From Desulfobulbaceae bacterium BRH_c16a (GTDB lineage: Bacteria > Desulfobacterota > Desulfobulbia > Desulfobulbales > Desulfocapsaceae), in NCBI GenBank assembly GCA_000961725.1, contig LADS01000027.1:1-41836 (forward strand): 41,836 nucleotides of DNA, given 5' to 3'. The notes beneath the pieces are model-generated. The model searched no databases, was not told the origin of the DNA, and saw only the letters and a list, made by a program, of their open reading frames with translations. The stretch's first letter is position 1, and every line of letters begins with the position of its first letter. Below, in pieces: positions 24,892 to 32,083 of this stretch. The position numbers were made by a program, and so were the translations under genes.

Positions 24892-26534
24892 CAGCGACAC
24901 AATCGTTTTACCATACTTCGGCTCCGCCCGGTCTTACCGGAGTGAAATCGTGGTTGCTCACCCACGATCACAAACGGTTGGGACTGATGTATCTGGCTGC
25001 CATTTTTTTCTGGTTCATTCTCGCCACATTTCTTGGACTCATGCTCAGGACGGAGTTGATGACCCAGGGCCGGACGATCATGGGGCCCGAAATGTATAAC
25101 TCGGTGTTCACCCTGCACGGGGTGATCATGATATTTCTTTTCATGATCCCGGGGATTCCTGCAATTTTCGGCAATTTTTTCCTGCCCATCCAGCTGGGAG
25201 CCGACGATGTATTTTTTCCTCGGCTCAACCTGTTCAGCTGGTATCTTTTTATGCTCGGCAGTCTCTTTGCCGTCGTCTCACTCTTTGTCGGAGAAGGTTT
25301 TCCCGATACAGGCTGGACCTTCTATGTACCGTTCAGCGTACAGAATACTGCCAATGTCGGCATGACCGTGACCGCGGCCTTTATTCTCGGCATGTCGTCG
25401 ATGCTGACCGGTCTGAACTTCGTCACAACCTTTCACCGCATGCGCGACAAGAAGATGGGGTTGATGCAGATCCCGCTTTTTACCTGGTCTCTGTATGCTA
25501 CGGCCTGGGTCCAGATCCTCGCAACACCGGTAATCTCCATTACCCTGGTCCTGGTGGTGGTAGAGCGATTACTGAACATCGGTCTGTTCGATCCCGACCG
25601 GGGAGGGGATCCTTTACTCTACCAGCATATGTTCTGGATGTATTCCCACCCGGCTGTGTATATCATGATCCTCCCCGGCATGGGTGTGATCTCCGAAATC
25701 ATTCCGGTCTTTTCCCGTAAATCGATCTTCGGCTACAAAGCCATCGTCTGGTCTTCAATGGCTATCGCCATTGCCGGCTCGCTTGTCTGGGCGCATCATA
25801 TGTATACCAGCGGGATGAGCGACGTGTCGGTCTTCGTTTTTTCGCTGTTAACCTTTCTTGTGGCAATTCCCTCGGCGGTCAAGGTCTTCTCCTGGGTGGC
25901 TACTATGTATAAGGGATCGATTCAGCTGTCCCCGCCGCTGCTTTTTTCGCTGATGTTCATCTATCTTTTCAGTGTCGGCGGTCTGACCGGGTTGGTTCTG
26001 GGAGCGGCCGGCCCCAATATTCATGTTCACGACACCCACTTTGTCGTTGCCCATTTTCATTTCGTCATGTTCGGCGGCACCGGGTTCGCCTTTTTTGCCG
26101 CTCTCCATTACTGGTGGCCGAAGATGTTCGGGATCATGTATTCATTCAGGGCGGCAAATATCGGGGCGGTGCTCACCGCCGTCGGTTTCATCTTTCACTA
26201 CGTTCCCATGCTGATCCTGGGCTTGCAGGGGATGCCGCGAAGGTATTACGATTACCTGCCGCAATTCGAAACCGGCAATTTTCTCGCCGGGTTCGGCGGA
26301 TATCTGATGGTCCTCGGAATTGTTATCATGTTTGTCAATCTGCTGAGAAGCTTTGCCAAACGTATTCCCGCTCCCGCCGACCCCTGGGGAGGAACTACCC
26401 TCGAATGGAAAATACCTTCCCCACCGCCGTTGCACAATTTTCCGGAGAAGCCTGAGATTATGGAATTTCCTTATGATTTTACCGAAGTTGTGAAACGGTC
26501 GGAGAAGAACGGCATGAAAGGTGGGGTGAGATGA
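24888..26534 (+). CDS. ctaD: Heme-copper oxidase subunit I, A2 type
   Basis: This 548-residue, 12-span catalytic subunit reduces oxygen at the heme a3-CuB centre. Visible ligands are the heme a His in FTLHGVIMI, CuB ligands in SHPAVY (with the cross-linked Tyr) and WAHHMY, and the heme histidines in DTHFVVAHFHFVMFGG. The Glu of A1 enzymes (HPEVY) is replaced: MYSHPAVY is the YS motif of A2 oxidases. The K-channel lysine is present in AVKVFSW. It is coupled by ATGA overlaps to SCO upstream and subunit III downstream. In an otherwise anaerobic gene set its task may be oxygen removal or energy at low oxygen. No cytochrome c gene is in the operon. Confidence 0.97.
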   Translation: MTATQSFYHTSAPPGLTGVKSWLLTHDHKRLGLMYLAAIFFWFILATFLGLMLRTELMTQGRTIMGPEMYNSVFTLHGVIMIFLFMIPGIPAIFGNFFLPIQLGADDVFFPRLNLFSWYLFMLGSLFAVVSLFVGEGFPDTGWTFYVPFSVQNTANVGMTVTAAFILGMSSMLTGLNFVTTFHRMRDKKMGLMQIPLFTWSLYATAWVQILATPVISITLVLVVVERLLNIGLFDPDRGGDPLLYQHMFWMYSHPAVYIMILPGMGVISEIIPVFSRKSIFGYKAIVWSSMAIAIAGSLVWAHHMYTSGMSDVSVFVFSLLTFLVAIPSAVKVFSWVATMYKGSIQLSPPLLFSLMFIYLFSVGGLTGLVLGAAGPNIHVHDTHFVVAHFHFVMFGGTGFAFFAALHYWWPKMFGIMYSFRAANIGAVLTAVGFIFHYVPMLILGLQGMPRRYYDYLPQFETGNFLAGFGGYLMVLGIVIMFVNLLRSFAKRIPAPADPWGGTTLEWKIPSPPPLHNFPEKPEIMEFPYDFTEVVKRSEKNGMKGGVR

Positions 26535-27127
26535 GTTCGCGGATAGACGAGACCGGTATTAAGATAGGTATGTGGTTGTTTCTCTATTCAGAGATAATTT
26601 TGTTTGGCGGGCTGTTTGTCCTTTATGCGGTTTATTTTTATGAATATGCGGAATTCTTCGCCCTGGGCGGCAAAGAGCTGGACCGGATTATCGGCGCGGT
26701 CAATACCGTTGTCCTGCTGGTATCGAGTTTCACGGTTGCCGCTTCGATCACCGCGATCCAGAGGGATGCCAGAAAACAGACCATAGGTCTTCTTATCTTT
26801 TCGATTTTTTGCGGATTTATCTTCCTCGTTAACAAATATTTCGAGTGGGGAGCCAAGATTCACCATGATATCTATCCTAATTCCGATACCCTGGTGAACG
26901 GCGAACCCGGCTTGAATATTTTTTTCGGTCTCTATTATGTGATTACCGGTTTGCACGGCCTCCACGTCATTATCGGCATGGTTCTTCTCACCATCAGCCT
27001 GGTTCTCGTGCTTACCGGCAAGTTGACCAGCTCGAGGTTTGTCATGCTTGACAACTCCGGTCTTTACTGGCATCTCGTCGATTTAATCTGGATTTTCGTC
27101 TTTCCCTTGTTTTATCTGGTGCTATAG
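26531..27127 (+). CDS. ctaE: Cytochrome c oxidase subunit III
   Basis: The 198-residue protein has five predicted spans and the subunit III pattern: KIGMWLFLYSEIILFGGLF, NTVVLLVSSFTVAASI, FLVNKYFEW, then ITGLHGLHVIIGM and the C-terminal YWHLVDLIWIFVFPLFYL. It supports the stability of subunit I and proton uptake. Short five-span forms like this are usual in A2 and related oxidases. It starts within the stop of subunit I (ATGA) and is followed after 10 bp by subunit IV. Confidence 0.95.
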   Translation: MSSRIDETGIKIGMWLFLYSEIILFGGLFVLYAVYFYEYAEFFALGGKELDRIIGAVNTVVLLVSSFTVAASITAIQRDARKQTIGLLIFSIFCGFIFLVNKYFEWGAKIHHDIYPNSDTLVNGEPGLNIFFGLYYVITGLHGLHVIIGMVLLTISLVLVLTGKLTSSRFVMLDNSGLYWHLVDLIWIFVFPLFYLVL

Positions 27128-27137
27128 GAAAAAAGAT

Positions 27138-27539
27138 ATGTTGAGTCCTTTAGATAAATTATCATTTCCCCCTCAAGAGGAAGCTGAAAAGGGTATGTCT
27201 CAAGGGGGTACTGAATACAGTGCCGCTTCTCGGAGACTGGAGATTGCGATGGTGGAAGGCGTCGAAAAACATCACGTTTTGAGTTTTACGCAACTCGGTA
27301 CCGTTCTCGCCATTCTGTTGATTCTGACTGGCGTTACCGTAGGGATTTCCTACGTCGACCTGGGATTTTTCAATGTTCCGGTGGCGCTGGCTATAGCCAC
27401 CACTAAAGTGATATTTGTGCTGCTGTTTTTTATGCATCTGAAATATGAAGGCCCGATCATCGTCATTTCTTTTATCAGCACAGTTATTTTTCTCATAATA
27501 ATGATCAGCTTCACATTCTGGGATGTGGCGTACAGATAA
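27138..27539 (+). CDS. ctaF: Cytochrome c oxidase subunit IV (prokaryotic type)
   Basis: The 133-residue protein has a polar N terminus of about 45 residues and three spans: TVLAILLILTGVTVGISYV, ALAIATTKVIFVLLFFMHLKYE, and VISFISTVIFLIIMISFTF. The KVIFVLLFFMHLKYE segment is the hallmark of the COX4-prok family, a small subunit without cofactors. AGGA precedes the ATG. It lies between subunits III and II; subunit II being last is less common than the II-I-III order. Confidence 0.9.
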   Translation: MLSPLDKLSFPPQEEAEKGMSQGGTEYSAASRRLEIAMVEGVEKHHVLSFTQLGTVLAILLILTGVTVGISYVDLGFFNVPVALAIATTKVIFVLLFFMHLKYEGPIIVISFISTVIFLIIMISFTFWDVAYR

Positions 27540-27554
27540 CAGGTGGAGAACATT

Positions 27555-28148
27555 ATGACCTCGGTACAAGGTGTAGATCAGGCATTCTGGTACATCCTCG
27601 GAATTTCCATAGTCCTGCTGTTCGGTATCACCGCCGTGATGGTCTATTTTGTCATAAAATACCGTCGCAGCAAAAATCCTGTCCCGAGCGATATTCGTGA
27701 CAACTATAAATTGGAAATCTTCTGGACCGTCATTCCGACGTTGATCGCCTTGTCGATGTTTTACATCGGCTGGACCTCCTATCTCGGACTGCGAACGGTA
27801 CCGGAGGACGCTCTGGAAGTCCTGGTCGAAGCACAGATGTTTTCCTGGCTTTTTATCTACGAGAACGACAAGGAAAGCGAAAATGAACTGGTGGTCCCCA
27901 AAGGGCGGGCAATCAAGCTGAATATTACCTCCGTCGATGTCGTGCACAGCTTTTATCTGCCTGCATTCCGCGTTAAAGTCGATGCGGTGAAAGGAATGCC
28001 GACATATGCATGGTTTTTCGCCGATGAAGTGGGGGAATTTGATATTCAGTGTACCGAGTATTGCGGAACCGACCATTCGGCAATGGTTGGCAGACTGCGA
28101 ATAGTTCCACAAGAGGAATACGAGGCCTGGCTTGAGGAAAGTGACTGA
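27555..28148 (+). CDS. ctaC: Cytochrome c oxidase subunit II, CuA-containing
   Basis: The 197-residue subunit has two N-terminal spans (WYILGISIVLLFGITAVMVYF and IFWTVIPTLIALSMFYIGW) and a periplasmic cupredoxin domain. All CuA ligands are present: the His in VVHSFYLP and the group CTEYCGTDHSAM. It therefore takes electrons from a cytochrome c or similar carrier, not from quinol. It has no fused C-terminal cytochrome c domain, unlike caa3 enzymes of the A2 group. ATG 27555 with GGTGGAG upstream is preferred over a GTG 12 nt earlier. Confidence 0.95.
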   Translation: MTSVQGVDQAFWYILGISIVLLFGITAVMVYFVIKYRRSKNPVPSDIRDNYKLEIFWTVIPTLIALSMFYIGWTSYLGLRTVPEDALEVLVEAQMFSWLFIYENDKESENELVVPKGRAIKLNITSVDVVHSFYLPAFRVKVDAVKGMPTYAWFFADEVGEFDIQCTEYCGTDHSAMVGRLRIVPQEEYEAWLEESD

Positions 28149-28169
28149 TCCAGCGGCGCCCGGACAAGT

Positions 28170-29033
28170 ATGACAGCCAGATTACAACTGGCCAAGGTGC
28201 CCCTCTGCCTGCTTATCGGATGTGCCGCTCTTTTTGGCGCTTTGCTTGCCAGTCCGGTTCTCTCCCAGCGGACACTGCTTGTTTCCGTTGGCATTTTTAT
28301 TGTCGCAATGGGTGCCGCCAGTCTGAACAGTCTGCAGGAACATCAACTTGACGGCAGAATGACGCGGACGAGGAATAGACCGTTGCCGACAGGGCGACTC
28401 ACCCTCAGGCAGGCTGGCTGGCAGGCCATCTTGCTCCTTTCCGCCGGACTACTGATTATCGCCGCAGGAACGGAAGAGCTTGTAGTAGTTGGAGTGACCG
28501 CCGGTGCCGTCGTTCTTTATAATGGCATATATACTCCGCTCAAACAGATAAGTGTCCTTGCCATTATTCCGGGTGCACTTTGCGGGGCTCTGCCGGCCTA
28601 TATCGGCTGGCTTGCCGGCGGGGGGGGGAATGCTACGACCGCGATCCTCATTGTCACGTTATTTATCCTCTGGCAGGTTCCGCATTTCTGGCTGGTTCTT
28701 CTTTCTTACCGTGAAGACTATGCCGACAGCAGTTTGCCGAATTTTCTCAGCCAGTTGCACGAGAATACCCTGAAGCGCCTGATGATCACCTGGATTGGGG
28801 CGCTGTCTTTTACCATGCTGATATTTGCCGTTCTGCCATATCCGCCTGATCGATTATGGACGGCAATTCGCTACGGGGTCATTGCCAATGGTCTTTTTCT
28901 GTCTGCATTCTTTTTTTATTGGCTGGGGATGCGGAACACGGCCAACTACCGTCTCCTTTTCATTGTGCTGAATGGTGCTTTGCTTTTGCACATGGTGCTT
29001 CTGAGCGCAGGCCGTATCATCGGCAGTGAATAA
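28170..29033 (+). CDS. ctaB: Heme O synthase (protoheme IX farnesyltransferase)
   Basis: The 287-residue membrane protein of the UbiA prenyltransferase superfamily adds a farnesyl group to heme b for the oxidase. The first aspartate-rich region reads NSLQEHQLDGRMTRTRNRPLP, where most relatives have NNxxDxxxDxxMxRT: the first Asp is changed to Glu-His. The family motif YTPLKQIS, the PHFWLVLLSYREDY segment and about eight to nine further spans follow. A heme A synthase (CtaA), needed to make heme A from heme O, is not in the window. The gene lies 22 bp after subunit II and 28 bp before the selenoprotein gene. Confidence 0.94.
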   Translation: MTARLQLAKVPLCLLIGCAALFGALLASPVLSQRTLLVSVGIFIVAMGAASLNSLQEHQLDGRMTRTRNRPLPTGRLTLRQAGWQAILLLSAGLLIIAAGTEELVVVGVTAGAVVLYNGIYTPLKQISVLAIIPGALCGALPAYIGWLAGGGGNATTAILIVTLFILWQVPHFWLVLLSYREDYADSSLPNFLSQLHENTLKRLMITWIGALSFTMLIFAVLPYPPDRLWTAIRYGVIANGLFLSAFFFYWLGMRNTANYRLLFIVLNGALLLHMVLLSAGRIIGSE

Positions 29034-29061
29034 GGAGACATTTGAAAGACAAGGAGAAAAT

Positions 29062-29397
29062 ATGAAGATTGATTGGGCGTATATGCGGAAAGGGTGAGCT
29101 TCCTGTAAAAACGCATGGCATGCGTTTTCGGGCAAGAGTGCGGAAATTGCCGAGGAGGTGGATGCAAGAAAGAAATCCTATAAAGGCGACGAGGCATGGC
29201 AGGTAATAAAGGGTGCCAAAATGGTCTATGTTGCCAGTGGCAAAAAAATACTTGAATTTATTCCCGCCACTGCCGACAAAGAATCCATGTTGAAGAAGAT
29301 TATAGGTCCTTCAGGCAACCTCAGAGCACCGACCCTGAGGCAAGAGGATGTTTTCTTCGTGGGTTACAATGCGGAATTATACGAAAAAATTCTATAG
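29062..29397 (+). CDS. ArsC-like selenoprotein with Sec at codon 12 (UGA)
   Basis: AAGGAG (29051-29056) precedes ATG 29062. The frame reads MKIDWAYMRKG-UGA-ASCKNAW and runs on to 29397, 111 residues in total. The UGA (29095-29097) is three codons before a cysteine, giving a UxxC pair where ArsC/Spx-type thioredoxin-fold proteins have the catalytic Cys. The later RAPTL recalls their cis-proline region. A SECIS-like hairpin follows the UGA at suitable distance. A normal gene caller would begin at the GTG 29158 and give only a 79-residue C-terminal piece. It matches what is described as ArsC-family (seleno)protein; its redox substrate is unknown. It is the last gene of the oxidase operon, 28 bp after ctaB. 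Confidence 0.85.
29102..29132 (+). promoter_or_regulatory. Bacterial SECIS-like element
   Basis: AAAACGCAT (29108-29116) pairs perfectly with ATGCGTTTT (29120-29128) around the loop GGC. A lower CCTG/CGGG helix (29102-29105/29129-29132) can form with U106-A107 bulged. The apical loop starts 19 nt after the UGA and opens with GG, both in line with the bacterial SECIS consensus recognised by SelB. Confidence 0.8.
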
Positions 29398-29410
29398 AAC
29401 GATATTTCCG

Positions 29411-29454
29411 CAGGGGGAGAAGGTCATTGCTTCTCCCCCTGTGACGGTCTTTTT
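29411..29454 (+). terminator. Intrinsic terminator of the oxidase operon
   Basis: A perfect 12-bp stem CAGGGGGAGAAG/CTTCTCCCCCTG (29411-29422/29430-29441) with a 7-nt loop lies 13 nt after the selenoprotein stop; a TTTTT run follows at 29450-29454, a little late. Transcription from the convergent peroxiredoxin gene would meet the same hairpin. Confidence 0.75.
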
Positions 29455-29466
29455 CTGCTGCGTGAG

Positions 29467-30063
29467 CTATTTATCGGCATGAGCCGAAAGATATTCGGCG
29501 ACTCCTGCCGCTGTAGGCTTCATCGCATCCTCACCTTTATTCCAGTTGGCCGGGCATACTTCACCATGTTTCTCGGTAAACTGCAGGGCATGGAGAATAC
29601 GCAGAGCTTCATTGACGTTTCTGCCGAGAGGAAGATCGTTGACCACCTGATGACGAACGACCCCGTCCCTGTCAATCAGGAAGAGACCCCGCAGGGCGAT
29701 ACTGTCATTCAGCAGGACTTCGTACGATTTGGAGATCGATTTATCAAGGTCGGCAACCAGCGGATACTGAATATCGCCGATTCCGCCGTCATTCACTTTG
29801 GTTTTCTTCCATGCCAGGTGAGAATAGGCGGAATCGATGGAAACCCCGATCAACTGGCAGTTGTTTTCCTCAAACTCTTTGACTGCCTTATTGAAGGCGA
29901 GTATCTCCGAAGGGCAGACAAAGGTGAAGTTGAGTGGGTAAAAGAACAGCAGCACGTATTTGCCGCGAAAATCCGAGAGACGAAAGTCCTCTTTGAAGGT
30001 GTTGTCGGGCAGAACTGCGGTCGCAGTGAAATCGGGTGCAGGTCGGGTCACTATAAGGCTCAT
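29467..30063 (-). CDS. 2-Cys peroxiredoxin (AhpC/TSA family)
   Basis: The 198-residue thiol peroxidase reduces hydrogen peroxide and organic peroxides. The peroxidatic cysteine is C50 in FTFVCPSE and the resolving cysteine is in HGEVCPANW near residue 170, so it is a typical 2-Cys enzyme of the Prx1/AhpC group. The C-terminal tail after it is extended as in sensitive eukaryote-like forms. ATG 30063 follows AGGAG; the open frame extends 68 codons further but only over the terminator of the rubredoxin gene. It neighbours rubredoxin, the SOR gene and the oxidase operon, which points to joint handling of oxygen and peroxide. Confidence 0.95.
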   Translation of the reverse strand: MSLIVTRPAPDFTATAVLPDNTFKEDFRLSDFRGKYVLLFFYPLNFTFVCPSEILAFNKAVKEFEENNCQLIGVSIDSAYSHLAWKKTKVNDGGIGDIQYPLVADLDKSISKSYEVLLNDSIALRGLFLIDRDGVVRHQVVNDLPLGRNVNEALRILHALQFTEKHGEVCPANWNKGEDAMKPTAAGVAEYLSAHADK

Positions 30064-30131
30064 ATTGTTTCTCCTGAAGAGTGTTTGTGGTTTGGGGATG
30101 AAAACAATTAGGACTGTATAACTTCGTGGGT

Positions 30132-30190
30132 AAAAAAAGAGGCTGTAACTGAATTTCGCGTGAAACTCGAAAATTACAGCCTCTTTCTTA
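30132..30190 (-). terminator. Intrinsic terminator of the rubredoxin gene
   Basis: AAAGAGGCTGTAA (30136-30148) pairs perfectly with TTACAGCCTCTTT (30174-30186), and on the minus strand the stem is followed by a run of seven U residues. The 25-nt loop contains a small inner hairpin. It begins right after the rubredoxin stop. Confidence 0.85.
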
Positions 30191-30191
30191 A

Positions 30192-30350
30192 TCAGTCGGC
30201 TTTCCAGAAAGCTTCTTTTTCCGCTCCGCACAACGGGCAGACCCAGTCGTCCGGAAGATTTTCCCAAGCTGTTCCGGGAGCAACTCCATTATCCTCATCA
30301 CCAACTGCCGGATCATAGATGTAGCCACAAGGACATTCCCACTTTTGCAT
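30192..30350 (-). CDS. Rubredoxin
   Basis: This 52-residue FeS4 electron carrier was found by translating the minus strand. It has [33 protein letters not shown] and a short acidic tail, all typical. The first iron-binding knuckle reads ECPCGY, a Cys-x-Cys with one residue between the cysteines, where most rubredoxins have Cys-x-x-Cys. The second knuckle (CPLC) is normal. Likely partners are the superoxide reductase encoded at 22678-23052 and oxygen- or peroxide-reducing enzymes elsewhere. It has its own terminator and a Fur/PerR-like dyad 25 bp upstream, so it is probably a separate, stress-controlled unit. Confidence 0.92.
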   Translation of the reverse strand: MQKWECPCGYIYDPAVGDEDNGVAPGTAWENLPDDWVCPLCGAEKEAFWKAD

Positions 30351-30374
30351 TTGTCTTCCTCCATATAATAATCA

Positions 30375-30389
30375 ATGAATAATAATCAT
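30375..30389. promoter_or_regulatory. Fur/PerR-like dyad upstream of rubredoxin
   Basis: ATGAATAATAATCAT is a 15-bp imperfect 7-1-7 palindrome (ATGA/TCAT arms) lying 25 bp before the rubredoxin start. Its size and AT-rich arms resemble Fur-family boxes. No other copy was recognised before the peroxiredoxin or desulfoferrodoxin genes. Confidence 0.35.
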
Positions 30390-30461
30390 TCCTATCTGAT
30401 GCCTACTATAGCAGAAATAAGATAAGAGTCAATATTAAAAATGAAAGAATGCCGTTCTAAA

Positions 30462-30598
30462 GCGGGCTAAAGCCCGCAACCCAAGGGTTATGATCCCCTC
30501 CCACAACAGAGGGGACTCATTTCAGTGCCCCCTCGAGGGGTATAAGTACCTTCACGAAATTCATTCCAAAAAAACACGAAATGAATTTCTAAGGTACT
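30462..30598. repeat. Cluster of four palindromes between rubredoxin and the FAD oxidoreductase
   Basis: In order: GCGGGCT-AA-AGCCCGC (30462-30477); TCCCCTC/GAGGGGA (30494-30500/30509-30515); CCCCTCGAGGGG (30529-30540); and a long composite stem AGTACCTT + GAAATTCATT / AATGAATTTC + AAGGTACT (30545-30552, 30556-30565/30580-30589, 30591-30598). The last ends on the stop codon of the FAD gene and may end that transcript. The first resembles dispersed REP-type palindromes. Confidence 0.55.
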
Positions 30599-32012
30599 AA
30601 ATATCTGCTTTGGATCGCAGGATGATGGCCTTGGCCGGTATCAGCGCGGTCGCTGTGGCCGATACGATATTTCCGGCAACTCCCGGCCCGTCTCCTGCGA
30701 TGAACAGGCCTTTTACCGCAGTCTCAAGGTTATTGTCGGAAGTTATCTGGGTGGCGAAAAACTTGATCTCGGGGGCATAAAGCAGCGTTTCATCGTTGGC
30801 GACACCAGGGATTACCTGATTGAGCTGTTCCAGTCCGTCCATCAGATTGGTCAGTATCCGTTCCGGCAGGGCCATGGCAATATCGCCGCAGGTAACACTT
30901 TTCAGGGTAGGCTCGATATAGCTGTTTTTTATCCTGCTCCAGGTAGATCTTCGCCCACGTTTCAGGTCGCCGTATCGCTGGAGAATTGGTTTGCCGCCGC
31001 CAATGAGAGTAGCCAGTTTTCCGATTGATTCTCCGTAAGCCTGATTGTCCTCGACCGGATCGGTGAGAACCACCTTGGAGAGGAAGGCGAAGTTGGTGTT
31101 GTTGGATTTTTTGTCCATAAAGGCGTGACCGTTGACGCAGACGAAACTCTGATAGTTTTCGAGGGCGACATAGCCGCCGTAGTTGGTGCAGAAGGTTCGG
31201 GTTTGATCGTCGTATTTCGTAGTTCTGACGAAAAAGGTAGGATCGTAAATGGTCGAGCAAAGATCCTGCATGATCTCATTATGGACCTCGACCCGCACTC
31301 CGACTTCTATTCCGCGCTGGGAGACCTCTATGCCATGCTCCCTCGCAACATTCGCCACCCACTCTGCACCGACGCGCCCTGGCGCCAGGATAACATATTT
31401 TGCATAGTATGTTCCCCGGTTGGTTTTCACGCCCTTGACCGCACCATTTTCGACGATCAATTCTTTTGCTTCTTCAGAATGATGGAACGACACGCCTTTG
31501 TCGGCGACATAATCGGCCATCTTGGCGATGTGATTGGGAAGATTGTCGCTGCCGAGATGTTTCTGTTTGATAATCAACAGGTCGATGCCCTGTTTGCGAG
31601 CCTGCTTGCGGATGTCGAGAGCCTTTTCCATATCGGTCGGAAAAACTTTGCCATCCATGTTGAAGCGGTTGAAAATTGCTTCCGTCTCATCGATCAGGGC
31701 CATGGCCGCGGAAACGTCGAGAAACTGGGTGAGATCGGTTTTGCCCAATTTATGGATAAAATTGAGTTTCCCGTCGGAAAAGAGTCCTGCCCCGCCTATC
31801 CCGCAGAGAATATTGCAGGGCCGGCATTTGATGCAGCCGGAGTCCTTGATCGGACACTTTCTCTTCAAAGAGGCTTTGCCCTTTTCAATCACCAGGACAT
31901 CGAGGCTGGAGTGCTCGCCAAGATAATAAGCGGCAAAGAGTCCGGCAGGTCCGCCGCCGACAATTATGACATCATACGTCGAATCTGATTTCCTGGTCTG
32001 GGTAGGATTCAA
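30597..32012 (-). CDS. FAD-dependent oxidoreductase (NAD(P)/FAD family)
   Basis: The flavoprotein starts with YDVIIVGGGPAGLFAAYYL, a dinucleotide-binding fold, and ends with GLFIAGDGPGVAGNIVSATATAL, the usual FAD-contact region near the C terminus. A cysteine-rich segment (KRKCPIKDSGCIKCRPCNILCGIGGAG, near residue 60) is conserved in a group of bacterial and archaeal dehydrogenase-like proteins of unknown substrate. TTG 32012 is taken as start because GAGG lies 5 nt upstream; an ATG at 32066 would add 18 residues, but these overlap the recA terminator hairpin. It lies last in the mnmA-mtaB-cinA-recA line and may be transcribed partly with it. Confidence 0.8.
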   Translation of the reverse strand: MNPTQTRKSDSTYDVIIVGGGPAGLFAAYYLGEHSSLDVLVIEKGKASLKRKCPIKDSGCIKCRPCNILCGIGGAGLFSDGKLNFIHKLGKTDLTQFLDVSAAMALIDETEAIFNRFNMDGKVFPTDMEKALDIRKQARKQGIDLLIIKQKHLGSDNLPNHIAKMADYVADKGVSFHHSEEAKELIVENGAVKGVKTNRGTYYAKYVILAPGRVGAEWVANVAREHGIEVSQRGIEVGVRVEVHNEIMQDLCSTIYDPTFFVRTTKYDDQTRTFCTNYGGYVALENYQSFVCVNGHAFMDKKSNNTNFAFLSKVVLTDPVEDNQAYGESIGKLATLIGGGKPILQRYGDLKRGRRSTWSRIKNSYIEPTLKSVTCGDIAMALPERILTNLMDGLEQLNQVIPGVANDETLLYAPEIKFFATQITSDNNLETAVKGLFIAGDGPGVAGNIVSATATALIPAKAIILRSKADI

Positions 32013-32043
32013 GAGAGCCTCATTGTGGAGCGTTGCAAAGGCG

Positions 32044-32074
32044 CGCGGGGGTGGCGGACATACCATCCCCCGCG
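32044..32074 (-). terminator. GC-rich hairpin after recA
   Basis: CGCGGGGG (32044-32051) pairs with CCCCCGCG (32067-32074), and TGG/CCA extends the stem across a one-base bulge; the loop is about 8 nt. It lies 10 nt past the recA stop. Only a weak U stretch follows, so read-through into the FAD gene is likely. Confidence 0.6.
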
Positions 32075-32083
32075 TTGCCTCGT

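Noticed and set aside
29862..30267. Upstream extension of peroxiredoxin to 266 residues
   Set aside because: It would be translated across the rubredoxin terminator; ATG 30063 with AGGAG gives the normal N terminus.
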